From assembly GCF_964340395.1 (NCBI RefSeq), contig NC_135551.1, forward strand, positions 25,835,003 through 25,898,502: a stretch of DNA of 63,500 nucleotides. Reading direction: 5' to 3'. Shown one piece after another: positions 13,246-26,846 of this stretch. Under the pieces are notes generated by a model. That model saw only the letters and a list, made by a program, of their open reading frames with translations, was not told where the DNA came from and did not search any database. The position numbers and the translations under genes are program-made. The DNA is from Glandiceps talaboti (taxonomy: Eukaryota; Hemichordata; Enteropneusta; Spengelidae). Numbering within the stretch: position 1 is the stretch's first letter; every line of letters begins with the position of its first letter.

Positions 13246-16200
13246 ATGTATGTATGTATGTATGTATGTATGTATGTATGTATGTATGTATGTATGTATG
13301 TATGTATGTATGTATGTGTGTGTGTGTATGTATGTATGTGTGTGTGTGTGTGTGTGTGTGTACATGTGTCTACATGTATCATTGTGTGTGTCAATTTATG
13401 TAAGTGTTGGTATGTTTGAAAGGTTAGAAATAAATGTTTTGTATATAAACTTAAAAGTTTATCAATATTTTTTCCCACAGAAGAAAGACTGTTGCCAAAC
13501 TTTGAGAAACCACTTTTGGTTCAGTTGAACTGGGGCAGAGATGACAGAGAGGGAAGATTTTTACTCAAAAGAGAAGATGAAGCAACAAGAGTAAGTTGTC
13601 AGATATATTATTAGTCAACTTGTCACAGCAACCCTTACATACAAAAACAGTTTCAGAACTAAACGAAAATACTGGCACCATCACCACAAGTTATATATTT
13701 TGTGCCCGCAGAGTGTTTCTGGTAAGGTTTGACTGACAATCCTGGTAACATGGAAGGGGAAATCTGGTAAAATTCAGCAGTAATTCAGTATAAATCATTG
13801 ACTTCTTCAATCTTTGACTAGTTTTGTATCTGTAGCCAGGTTTTTCAAGCAGTTGTAAAATTGACATACTAAGATCCATTGATGATTCTGTAGAGGAACC
13901 CTGGTAAATAATATGGTGAACTCAGGGAGATATATTTACATGTAACCTAGTTATCAGTCGTATCAGTCAAATTTGAAAGTTAGAAATGTTGTTGCTAGTA
14001 TCAATCACTATGTTATATTCAATTCTACCTATTTCATACAATGGTTTGGGATCATTTGAATATATCATTCTACAAACTTTTAACACCTTACAATGATTTA
14101 TTTGTAGATGAGTTATTTTGAAAATGAAGATTACATGGAAAGTTTCAGAAAGAAAACACCGAAAAAAGATAAGAAAGACAAGAAGAAAAAAGACAAACAA
14201 AAGGTGAGTTTTGAGACACAGTGACAGTGGTATGGAAAGACACAGTATTATAACACAGCTGATATCTACGAGACTTTGGTACACTCGTGTAGCCCAGACA
14301 CTGGTCGTCTTGGTGTACTGTCTCAAGAAACTCTCCACATCCAGAGACTTGTCTTGGTGTTACTATCATAAGAAGTGCTCCACATGTAGTCAACAAGGCA
14401 GATGCAAGTTAAAATGTGGTTTGAAATTGAAATTACAACAGCTCTGTTAAATCTAAGTGGGCATTTGATAATATTTCGTTTTTGGGATAAAATTACAATA
14501 TGTACCTTATATATTGAAGAACAAATACATGATTATCAACACATTCTTTGAAACACGTCACCCACCAAGACATGCGAACTCAACCCCAGTCACAATCCCA
14601 ACCCCAACCACAGCCCCAGCCCCAGAAGTGTGTGATGAAAGTTACGGCAGTTGATGTCTAAAAAATATAACTGTATTTTGTATTGTTTGTAGGCAAAGGA
14701 GAATGCAGAAAACAGACCAGGTGATGCCAATACTAGTGTGTCAGAGAAACTCTACACTGATGTACCAGAATCAGTTTTCACTCGCAGCATATCCAATCCA
14801 GAGGCTGTGATGAGGAAAAGACGACAGTTGAAACTTGAAAAGAAATTAGAAGAATTTAGTGGGAAAGATGGCAGACCAGATTCAGGTTAGTATAAAAGAT
14901 AAATATGTGCGAGTCATGTTATCTGTTCTCAAGTATACTTCTTGTGCCCTCTAGACTGTTTTGTTAGAGTCAGAATGATCAAAAATGGGTGTTCCTTCGA
15001 AACTTTACATCGGGAACACTAAATTTTGAGGGGTCATGAAAAAATTCCTGCATACCAGTCTTGCTTCAAATTGCTTAGAGGACAAACTGGCATATACATG
15101 TACACAGTGTGTGTATGTGTGTGCAATGCTATAAATATATGCCCCTGGTATATATTTTTGATTACATTTCCAACTTATTTTAAAGAAGGAATAGTTTGTG
15201 AAACAGTTTATTGAAACTATACCGAAGATAGCGTTATGTCCACTCAAGTCAATATACAGTGGGCCCTCGCTAACTCGCGCCTCGGTAAGTCGCGGATTCG
15301 GCTAAGTCGCGGGTGTCACCTTGGATCCCATTTTTTCTTTAGTTTTCCTATTGTTTTCGGAACTCCTCTTTGTGTATTTTTTTAAACAAATGGCACGCCT
15401 GCCAATTTCAAAATCGTTGGTGTGTCGATGAAGAGGTGTCGCGGTTTGACTTTGATGTTAGCAATCGCCTTCTATTTATTCGGACTGCCTCATAAGTTCC
15501 GTATGCACTTCTTGGCTAGTCAACAAACATGTCGACCATTTTCGTCTGACTGGTGAACGGTGCATTGATCGATTCGACTCGCAGGATTCGTCAGTCGAAT
15601 TCGAGCATTGTCCACAAAAAAAATTAATAACTAAAGCTTTCTCGCATTAATATATCGTTTGATTTGATTGATTTAGAAGTCAACTAAAAACGTTTTGTTT
15701 CTTCAAAATTTTGAGGGAAAACGTCATTTATATAACGAAATTTCGGGCTACGAATAACTGAATACGTTCATCACTTGCGTCTCTATGTTTATCTACCGAC
15801 ATCATGCATCATGCCACGTGTTGCCGAACCTTGCGATTTCTCAACTCAACCCCATCATTTAGGAATGTTACTGGACTGAGAAACATAAAAAAATTAGTTG
15901 TTGTTTTAGAATATATAAAACAAATCCCGTTATTCGATGATATAAAAGTCAAAACTGCACTTCCGCAACCCGGAAATTCAACAGCATTTCTTGGCCCTAC
16001 CATGGCCGCCAGGCGTGAGCTTGTAAGTTGTACTGTTAGTTTGTCGACCGTGCAAAAAACAAAAAAGAAAGTCTAGCCGCGATTGATGCTTTGAGAGTCA
16101 CACAATTGTACGATAATCTTCCTCAAAGACTTTGCGTCCATCACAATAAATTTCGAATACATACCGTCATGTTCGTGAAGAGATTTATTGAAACTTTGAT

Positions 16201-19200
16201 TTCGTGCGTATCTTTTTTTTTGAAATGAATATCGCCCATGAACTTGCACTCATAAAAACATGTACAGTATGCAGTACTAGTTTCACCAGCACATTACTGA
16301 AGAATGAAGAAAAGCTGACGTGTGACGTGTGTTAATGTGTGGTTATGAATATTTAATGAGCACCTCGCTAAGTCGCGGCCCTCGCTAAGTCGCGGGTTTC
16401 TTGATGGACCCGGACACCCGCGAGTTAGCGAGGGTCTACTGTATAACACATTTCAGAATCAAAAACTTTAATCATGCATCTGTTCAAAATCTTTATGCAT
16501 GGTCAAACTGAGGTCAGATATTAAGTGATCTTATACTAAGTCTGACAAGTAGACACACCTAAACTGAAATGATGATCAACAAGATATATCAGTTTGATAA
16601 ATCACACGAGTTACATTATTATTAGGAGAACTGTTGGCTGGGATAGACTGAAAAAATTATGGTCTTTACTGTAAAAAGTGAAATTGCTCGACATAGATTT
16701 CAACTTTGTAGTTTATAAGCTCAATCTTGCATATGTTTGAGGCCTCTTTTTAGTCAGTTTGACTGCAACATGGTTTTCGAAATAATTCCATTTAAACTAT
16801 TTACTCTCTCCCTTACAACAATTTGAAGGGTCGACAATTTTAGAAATATATTTGATTTTGATGATGTACTGTGGTGTTTTGAACTACTTATTTGCAGTTT
16901 TGCTCGTGAAGATGATTGCTTAACTTGTCAATATGAAACACGATGACTCCCGGGAGACCGACCCCACCAGTTGTGGTCAATGTTTCCCTTTTAATAGGAG
17001 GGCTTGAAGAAAGTACGACTTTCTTCCGACAGTTTCCCGGGGCCAGTGATCAATGCTCTACAATGTTACTTTTGACAAAAATAATTATACTACTTTGTTC
17101 AGTATTATGTGGGGAAGCTATATTTATCAACTGAAACATTATAAAACTAAATAGTAATACTAGATGTATAATGTGCATGATCTCTGGAGACCTCCAGGCA
17201 CTAACAAAGAATGAATTACAAACTGTGAGGAAATACTTGCGGCACATCAAACAGTTTTTTTTGTCTAGGAGTAATGAGACAATAAAATTAATGTCAATTC
17301 AATTGATAATAATGTGAATTAGCAGTATTGGTAACATTTATTGAAAAACAAGGTCATTTTCTTGTCTACTTGATTCTCAATGTGATACACTTTTGTATAC
17401 CCGTGAGAACAATTCACAAATAGACAATAAACCAACATAAGACAAAGCAAGGAACAAAACAATGTGTTGTATAGTACAGTCAAAAGGTTGGGATCCTGAG
17501 GGATAGTCTTTGATGAAAAAACTATATATAGTTCAGGTGGAATGAATGAAAGCATTGGTTTTAGAAAGCCATGAGAAACAGCCACTACGTAAGTTTTGCG
17601 AGTCGGTAGAATCATTAGGGTAAATCTTGTTAAACAACAAAGTGTTCTGATAACTTGTGAGGCATGCATCCAGAATTCAACAAATCAACTATCAGGACCA
17701 TAGCACAAAAAATATTTTATTATCAATTGGAATGCAGTAAGTATTGTAGTCAGAACAGGACAGGTTAGCCAGGCATATGAACGAATCTCTCCACTTTCAA
17801 AGATGGGGGTGAGGCAGGGTGTGTGTGTGTGTGTGGTGGTGGTGGTGGGGGGGGGGGGGGGGTAAGCAACACCATGAACAGTGATAAAGGCGGCATACCA
17901 ATTACATCATCTTTATGACCATGTCATTGCCATAAACAGTAAAGCCAGCGAAGCCAGCAAACAGACAGTATGATAAAGCCTGTCCACCTGAACAGTTGTA
18001 ATGTTACTTACATCTAATTAGAATCTTTGTTTGTGAGCAACAACTATTTATTACTATGGGACAGTGTTGATGTTGTGTTACTGAAAATGGTTTATCTTCT
18101 TTACAGGTGGTATGTTGAAAGTGTATGGTGAGACCATATTCCCTGATGTGCCTTACAAGACCATCCTGGTTGGAATGGATGATGATGCCGGATACATTGT
18201 AGAACAGGCACTGGAAAAGTATGGAAGAGAAAAGGATGATCCCCAGGATTACTGTCTTGTAAAGGTAAGATGGGGAAAAGGGAAAGGACAAAGGACATTA
18301 TTCACAGGTTAAGAATATTGAGTACAAACATGGGCTTGTTTGTAATGCTTTAATTATGCATAGACAGTTATGCAAATTAGGTTGTAGCTGGTGTCTCTGC
18401 TGACTATTAAAGTCCAATTTAAGTGTCTTCAACTCTGGGCAGTGTCCCTAGATGTGTCAAGTTATGTTGATATTTTAAGTGTAAAATGTTGGAATATATC
18501 AGAAATACTGGGATCAGGGGTGCTAGTGCTAGTGTATGCTGAAATGGAGAGGACTATTTTTTGAGTTAAAAAAATATTGTATGTCATCAATACAATTTTA
18601 GGGTTGTCGGTGGCCGAGTGGTTAAACCACTTACCTCTTACCACTGCAGTCGGGGTTCGAACCCTTCAGGGTTGTCGGTGGCCAAGTGGTTAAACCACGT
18701 ACCTCTTACCACTGCGGTCGGGGTTCGAACCCATTCAGGGTTTGATTAAATCGACCACGCTGTAAGTAAGAAGAGTGTCATTCAGTTTGACTCTAACGAG
18801 CAACGCAGGTTTTCAACGTGTTCTCCGCTTTCCTCCTGCATTAACACTGAACCCTTCTTCTGTTATTGGGCAATGCCTGTTGGATGATTTACAAATAAAT
18901 AAATGGATATAAGTAATTCAAAATCACTTTTATAGAATCTTTATATTTGAAATTGAAACCACTGGGATGTTTAGTTTTGACTCTATGACTTTTTCTTTCT
19001 ATTATAATCTACAAACACCATGTTGATAACATACAATCTCTATTCCCATAGGTTGTTGTACCTGCTGGTGCAAACCCTGGTGAATACGTAGTAACTGGTG
19101 GATGGGGTAGAGAGACTATCTTGGATGATGATGAGAGACCCTTACATCTCATTCTTAGATACCCACAGAATAAAGGTAGGAATGATTATAAATAATAAAA

Positions 19201-22200
19201 AGTGATATTGATAATAGATTCTTCATCATCAGAACAAATGAGGTATTAAATCTATATTTTGAGCCAACTCTTCAATCTTGAAATATCAATGTGAACATGT
19301 GATGATTTATTAATATAATTAAAATATGATAACTATGATAGCATATGTGATGTATTGAAGTTAAATGTGCTAAAACTGAGCATACAGTTTAGTAAATGTG
19401 CTCTGGACACCCATTCAGTCATTGCATAATTATAAGAGAAAATCTGTTTAAAATGTTTAACTGCATAGTGACTAACTTTCCATTGTTTCAACTGAATGGT
19501 GACTAACTTTCTATTTTTTTGACAGGTTCCTTGATGTTCCAACTGAAAAGAAGACCACCTGGTTATCAACCACGGAAGAAACGAAACAAAAAATCTAAGT
19601 CCAAGGGTCAGGAAAGTGACAGTAGTTGGGCATATGGTGACATGACACCTGTACAACAAGACAAGCTGCCATATCTGGTAGAACTTAGTCCAGGTTAGTA
19701 GTTATAAACTGCCATATCTCTCACAACTTAGTCCAGGTTAGTAGTTATAAACTGCCATATCTCTCACAACTTAGTCCAGGTTAGTAGTTATAAACTGCCA
19801 TATCTCTCACAACTTAGTTCAGAGTAGTAGTTATAGAATTTTAGCATTTTGAAAATGTACTCACAAAAGACAATAAAAGTGTTGTCCTATTGTCGTTAAA
19901 TGTACTAAGAAATGATATAAACCCACTGATTTATACCATGCACGAGTCATTTAGAACAAAAAATATGGAATATATACTCTGGTCATTCTATGTCATGACA
20001 ATGCGTGTCTACATCACTGGTTCTGCTGTGTTTGAAATATTTTCCCTGATTTTTTTTTCTTTGATATTACTGGCACTAGTATAATTATGTTATTCTCCAA
20101 TATTTTTCTTCATCCAGCTGGAAAATATGCATGATCAAGGGTTATCACAAATGTCCCTTAGGTCACTCATATTTCCGTAGGCTGACTGAACAAAGAAAAA
20201 TATTGGGGTATATCATCTGATAATAATTTACTTATATGCGTGTCTTATAACACAGATGGTGCTGATATCCGTGAATACCGACCACAAGTCCATCGTATCC
20301 AGCCTCAGATGACTGAAGTAGGCAGTGAGAGAAGTAGTAGTGGTCAGTTTATACAGGTATGTTATAGATGATGTCACATGCTAACATTATGTAAAGTCAG
20401 TGTATGAACACTAAAAGCTGGGTTCTTAGTCCCCAACAGGAGAATCCTGAGGGGAGCTACAATGATGGGACCCATCTGTGTGTGTATGTGTGTGTGTATG
20501 CATGTGTGGTTTGAATCCCTGTTAACCTGTATCTCTGAAATGCATGAGTCAATTCAATCAAACCTGGTTCAAATGTCAGATACTGTAGTCCACATATGTG
20601 CATCATTTTGTTTCGCAGTCTTCGTGATAATGACTGATTGGCAGCCAAAGTTTTTGTAAAATTTCAGAATATGATGTAGTAAGTTGAAATGTTGGGAGTT
20701 ATCATAATGTGTTTGATGAAGACTTGGTAGTAATCTGTGTGCAAAGTCAGTGTAGGAACAATGGAAGCTGGGTTTTAGTTAAATGTCATGGTTGTATATG
20801 TGGTCTATGAAGTACCTGCTGTGTGTATCAGTTATAACCAGAGCCTTGTTTGATGTTTTGTGCCCACCCCATATCACCACTTGAACACCCTCTCCCATAC
20901 TTACTTGAACAACCCTCTCCCATCCTCATCACAACCTCCCCTCTCCCATTGCCACCACAACACCAACCCTCTCATCCCCAGACACCACCCCTACAGCTAC
21001 CCTTCCCATCATCAACACCAAAATACCACCAAATTGCAGTCATGCAAAACTGTCATTTGGGGTAATTTTGTCTAAACCTATAGCAAACAAAATTTCCCCC
21101 ATTTCTAACTGACAGTTGTTTCATTGCAGTTATTTTCACCAACTATCCGACCCCGTCACTGCGTGCTTACTAACCTGGATGGTGCCGTCACGGTAACACC
21201 AGCCAGTCCTGACGGTGAAACTTTTATCAACAACCAACGTGTCTATGAAACAACGTTACTAACACATGGAACTGTTCTCAGATTTGGAAAGATGCATGCC
21301 TTTAGATTTTGTGATCCCAGTGCCGAACAACCAGTAAGTTATACAGTCAATTCTAACTGACATTTCAGAGCTTTTATTTTGAAGTCCTGGTTGGAAAAAC
21401 CTTTGCAGAAATGATGGGAAGAAAACATTCACAAAATCTCCACAGCAGTTCCTTCAGTTGCCCTTTACTTTGTACACTGAGGAAAATTCTATTTTCAAGG
21501 AGATGTATTTTAATTGGTCAGTATGCAGCATTAACCTCCATGTATAGCACTGTTTCCAGTTTACTTCATTCTTAGTTATTTACAATGAGAGATATTAGAA
21601 GGCCTCAGTAAAAGTGTGTACAGTGTGGTTTTATATCAGTGAGACAACAGGATCAGTTGTGACAGAGATGAAAAGTAACGTTGACTATTTCTCAAGCTTT
21701 GACTTAAATTTGAATAAGCACATCAAGAAGTTTGTTTCTGATTGGACGATTCTGTATTGTGTGGATGCAGTTGAGTCAGTGATTGGCTGATGAGCAGGTG
21801 TAAGAGTTTATAAATCATTCATATACTGTAGCCTGTAACTGATTGCAGTGAAAACAAACAACATCTAATGGTGCCCCTAATCTTCCTTATACATCGAAGT
21901 TGAGACATATTCACAAACACCGATGCAAAGAAAGCCAGATATTGGTACCAAATAACTGAAGGCTGAGACACAGTGAAGTGTTGCCATATGCAGAAAATAC
22001 AACAAGTGTGATTTTGGTCAATATTGCGATTATTGACTTCTTGCAATTAATTGGTCAATATGCAGCACTTACATATAATTTGGTCATTAAAGTAAATTAT
22101 CCACCTTTCACAAATAAGTCAAAAATAGTAAATTATTTCCCTCTAGGCTCTAACTTCAACCTGTGCTAACTGCAACTGGAGCATTTTTTTTTCGACCAAA

Positions 22201-25200
22201 GATATATTCACTTAAATTTGTCCAATATATAAATAAATGAAATTTTGTATTTGTTAGTGGTCAATTTTATCTGTAGGTAGTTGAGTGATGGGTGAATTTG
22301 AATCTGACTCCTTGTTAGTTTGATTTGTCTGTACACCTATATATGGTAGTGCACTCATTAAATATTCAATATAAACTAGGTCGAACAGTTTCAGTCATAA
22401 CAATTGCCACATATTCTTTAACATGATTACATTTTATGTTCAAATTCAATGCTTGATAGAGACACTTATTTTATGGTCTACACTGTGAAATACAAATTAG
22501 TTATTTTTTTGTACCATGTCATGTATTTGTTTGGCTGCACACAAGTTTACCTGCTGTGGATGATTCAATATAAACCACGGTATACAATATTGAGGGCACA
22601 AGTATGAAAAAGAATGGTTTAGTTGCAGGTAGTGCAGCTTAAAAGAGTGGTCAATTTACTTGAGGCATGTACAACATTGTGGTGGACAGTATAGTAAATT
22701 ATCCACCTTTAGGTGTTGGTCAATATATTAAATTATCCATCTCTGCTACAAAGGGGTTTATGTACCTGTAGCATTCATAACTTTGTGTTGGTCAATATAT
22801 TAAATTATACACCTCTGCTAAAAAGGGGTTTATGTACCTGTAGCATTCATAACTGTGTTTTGGTCAGTACGATAAATTATCCACCTGTGTCCGTTGAATT
22901 AACTAACAATTTTATCAGATAAGTATCAGAAAGAATTAATTCTAATGTCATTAAAAATGTGTAATTTAATCATTACTGGTATAGATTTCTCAAATGAATT
23001 TTTCCCCATATATGCATGACAGCATCACATAAATTCTAGGTAGTGTAGTATCGCTGTAAAAGTATTGTGTTAACTTTTTTTTCAAAAGTGTTATCATTTC
23101 ATTGCTGCTACATATTCATCCACCTCGAGAGTTGTACAATTTCAATTTCTCTTCCACTCCCCTTACCCACCCTCCAATCAACCATCCACACACCAACCCA
23201 TCCACTCACTCACCCACCCACCAACCAACCCATCCACATATTCGTGTCTTTTGTGTGTGTCCTGGCACTGCAGTGTGAAATAATGCACTTCGCTGTTATT
23301 TTTAAAAGCAGGCAAAGCGTGGCAGGGAGCCATCGGCAGAAGGCATGGTGAACTACGAAACTACATTTGATGTGGATGGCCACATTGAGACGGTGTCAAG
23401 TCCACCACCACACATTAAGGTGCTTCAATATGTCACCTTGTCACAAGTAGCACATAGTTCCTTTGCATTTCAATCTGTGTCAACTTCTTCGTGACCATAT
23501 CATTTTCAGAAAATTTTTGGATTATATTTATGAAAAACTATACAAATTTGTTATTTTTAAACACCGTTATTTAGATGAGTTTATCATTAAGGATTCCAGT
23601 TCAAAGAAAAGTTAAAATTTGCCCAAAAGTGACAGAAAAAATAAGGTTTCAACAAGAAAAAGTGCACAAAAAATTTGATAAAGTTAACATTGTCTAAAAA
23701 GTTACAGAAAACAACATTTTTGATATGAGTCGTGTTGGCAGGAAAATAGTGCAAATTCTGTTACTTGTAAATAAAAATTTTGTACAAATTTATCACTGAG
23801 GATTATTTCTATGATTCCAGTCCAAAATAAAGTTCAAATTTGCCAAAAATTACAGAAAAACAAGACTTTTGGTTGAGTCCTATTTTGGCGGGAAATAGTG
23901 TATAAATTTTGTTTTTACCAAAATTTTGATATGAATCTATCAATAGGGATTATATCTATGACTCCATTCCAAAATAAAGTTCAAATTTGCCAAAAAGTTG
24001 CAGAAAAACAAAACATTTGGTTGAGTTGTTTTGGCAGGAAATAGTATCAATAGGGATTATATCTATGATTCCAGTTCAAAATAAAGTTAAAATTTGGACC
24101 AAAAATAAGATAAACAAGAATTATGATTAATTGTTTTTTGGCGAGAAAATGCATGGTACTGAAGTAGTTACAACACTCACTTACCAAATACATGTACTCT
24201 AAATCTCCTTCAGTACAAAATCTCTCTGATTGACTTTACTGAAAGGAAACTTAGAGGTCAACCATGCTAAATGGTGTGCCAGCATAAAATTGTTAGTTCA
24301 GATGCTAAGATAAGAAAGCGCTTGAGAGAATAAAAGTATTATTTCACTTCTCTGCAGGGATGTGTTTATGTGTTCCTGTGCGCCTCATCCGTTTCTTTCC
24401 TTATGCAGTGGCATTTATGTAGCTTTGTAGTGGCTGATGCTCTCAGTGTGTTCAACTTGCTGTATTAGTGTATCGTTGTTACTGCGTATTAATTGTCATT
24501 TTCTCTCTCTTGATTCTTTTCATTAGATTTTGGTAATTTATTTCATTTTCATTTACAGTTTTTTTCATTCTCAGTTCGTCTGCTGTTTTGTAAACTTTGC
24601 ATTTTTAGCATTCCTTTTTTTATTGTTTGCAACATAAGCATGGTTTTTTGAATGTTTTGCCAACTTCTTTGGTATGTGCTGCAAACAACTCATGTTATTT
24701 TTAAATCCTGATGTGTTATTTCTCCGATAACAGACATTCCCACCAAAGTATGTGAGTTTTTCCCTGGATATCTGACCCCAGGTTGTCTTTATTTTGGCAC
24801 AAATTTGTTTCAGCTGTTTCATTTCAACATTCAAATCTAAAATGGACAAAAAATTTACCAAAATTTAAAGAAACACTAAAATTTTTGTCAGTTTTAAGTT
24901 AGATTTTGGTGGGAAAGTTTGTGAGGAAGAGATAGAGTAACACTATTTGCATATAATTAGCATATCTGCATAACATGATACATCATTAATTCTGACAAAC
25001 AGATTGTGCAAACTGCTGCTGTTGTTAGAAATATATTTCATTACATCAGAAGAAATTAATAGAAGAAATTATTCATTTATCAAAAATAATATCATTCAAA
25101 AGATGCCATTCCCATAAAATTTGTATCTTCGCATATCACAAAGTAAAATGCACAACATCATATTATTAAAGCAAAGTTTAGGAAAAATTGTGAATAGCAC

Positions 25201-26779
25201 CAGATCTTAAAAAGGAAGGTGGGGTCAGTCTGACACAAGAAGGCAACAGACATAGAAATAGTTATTGCTTTTGTAAACTGCAAGTACAAGAGCAAGAACT
25301 GTAATATTGTGCAACTGTTGTTTTTGCTTGGGGTCGAGTGTTTCTATCACTCTGTTAGATTTCTATTTGGTCACTAAAGTTGAAAACAGAGTCTGAGACA
25401 AATCCGTTAATCTATACTTTGTAATAAATTTCTGTGCAAGTCTTTAGAAATAAGCTGTTTAAATCAGGCCCCACCTGCCTTAATGGTCCGTCATGAATCA
25501 TGTGGATTGGATATGTATGTGCATACTGTGTTAATAGATAGTAAGTTAGTGTTGAATTGACGTTCATTTCTCTAGTCTTGAAACTTTTCCCTGCGGTGTA
25601 ACGTTATAATTAATTTGTTTGATTTCTGTTTTGATTACAGGAACAGAAAGGAATGTTTGGGAATACATTACCAGCAATACTGGAATTCAAGGAATCAGGT
25701 GAGACATAATAACAACAATGAAAGGCTGGGAAAGTTTACTAATGTTTTCTTAGATAGTCATCAGGTATTTACACTATAACCATAGCACAATATACCTGTT
25801 TGGGACATCGCAACTATAAATGCATTCACACCAGTAATTTTTGTCCAATTTTGAACCATCTCTTTGCTTAGCGACAAAAACCTGGGCCACCATATCAGGG
25901 ACTAAACTGTTCACACTTGTTTCTTTTACATTTGCCATAGTTTGGCCATTGGCAGACCCTGGCTAAACATGTCAATGTGAACATGCTTTATGTACTAAGT
26001 GGTTTTGCTAAGCCTACGTACACACTATTTGGAACAAATTATAATTATAAAGCAGATTAAAATTGATTATTATTTCGTGTTTTATATATCCTTTTTGAGT
26101 TTCAACCAACATTTTACATGAAATGAGAAATATATTTATAGAAGGTGGATGAACAGTAATATTTACAGTAAGGGATAGTCGCAATGTAGGATAATATTAT
26201 ACATATTGAATTTAATGCTCACTGTGTGTTTTCACTTTTTTAGGAGAGGATGCATTCCTAGCATCTATAATCAGTGAAGTGAACGGAGCAGCCGTACAGT
26301 TTAAGTTAGCACCTACGTATTGTCTGTACATGGCTGGTAGATATCGTCAGTCACGGCAATACCGACCTGAAATGAGTCCTACTGAAAGGGCACAGAGAAT
26401 GACTGCCCTCACCAACAAAATGGCAGATATGATAGAGAGAACCATCGTGGTGAGTTGTGGTCAGAGTTGTTAAGTTTTGATGTGTTAGGCTACTTTGGCT
26501 GACATTTGATGTTTCCTATATCACATTGAATTCTTGATATAGCGAATAGCTGTGTCAGTGTTTTATTTAAGGGCGGTAAGTAGGTAAAATCTACCGGGGA
26601 TCCCACATCATTTTACCGGGGTTCCCCACCTAAACTATGATGCATTGCATGGGAAGCACTACCAGTTTTACCTCTTTCCCCCTTTCTGTTACCGGGGTTC
26701 CCAAACCTTAGCAAAAACACTGTGTGTACCTCATGTGAGGGGTCAGAATAGAACATGAAGGTGGACTTATTCTCACGCA

Positions 26780-26846
<67 letters not shown>

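Noticed and set aside
13015-13528. Long Cys-Met-Tyr-Val and Ile-His-Thr-Tyr repeat proteins on both strands
   Set aside because: They are direct translations of the TATG/TG microsatellite, open in several frames on both strands at once.
15804-16076. Separate small gene within the Tigger-like element
   Set aside because: Lies wholly inside the transposon and is best read as decayed transposase or filler.
18600-18737. Two tRNA genes (Ser/Leu-like)
   Set aside because: Box A and B are present but the acceptor stem and anticodon arm do not form; the heads sit at the front of a SINE body.
22713-22922. Protein with a 24-residue repeat
   Set aside because: A 72-bp intronic minisatellite whose period is a multiple of three keeps a frame open by accident.
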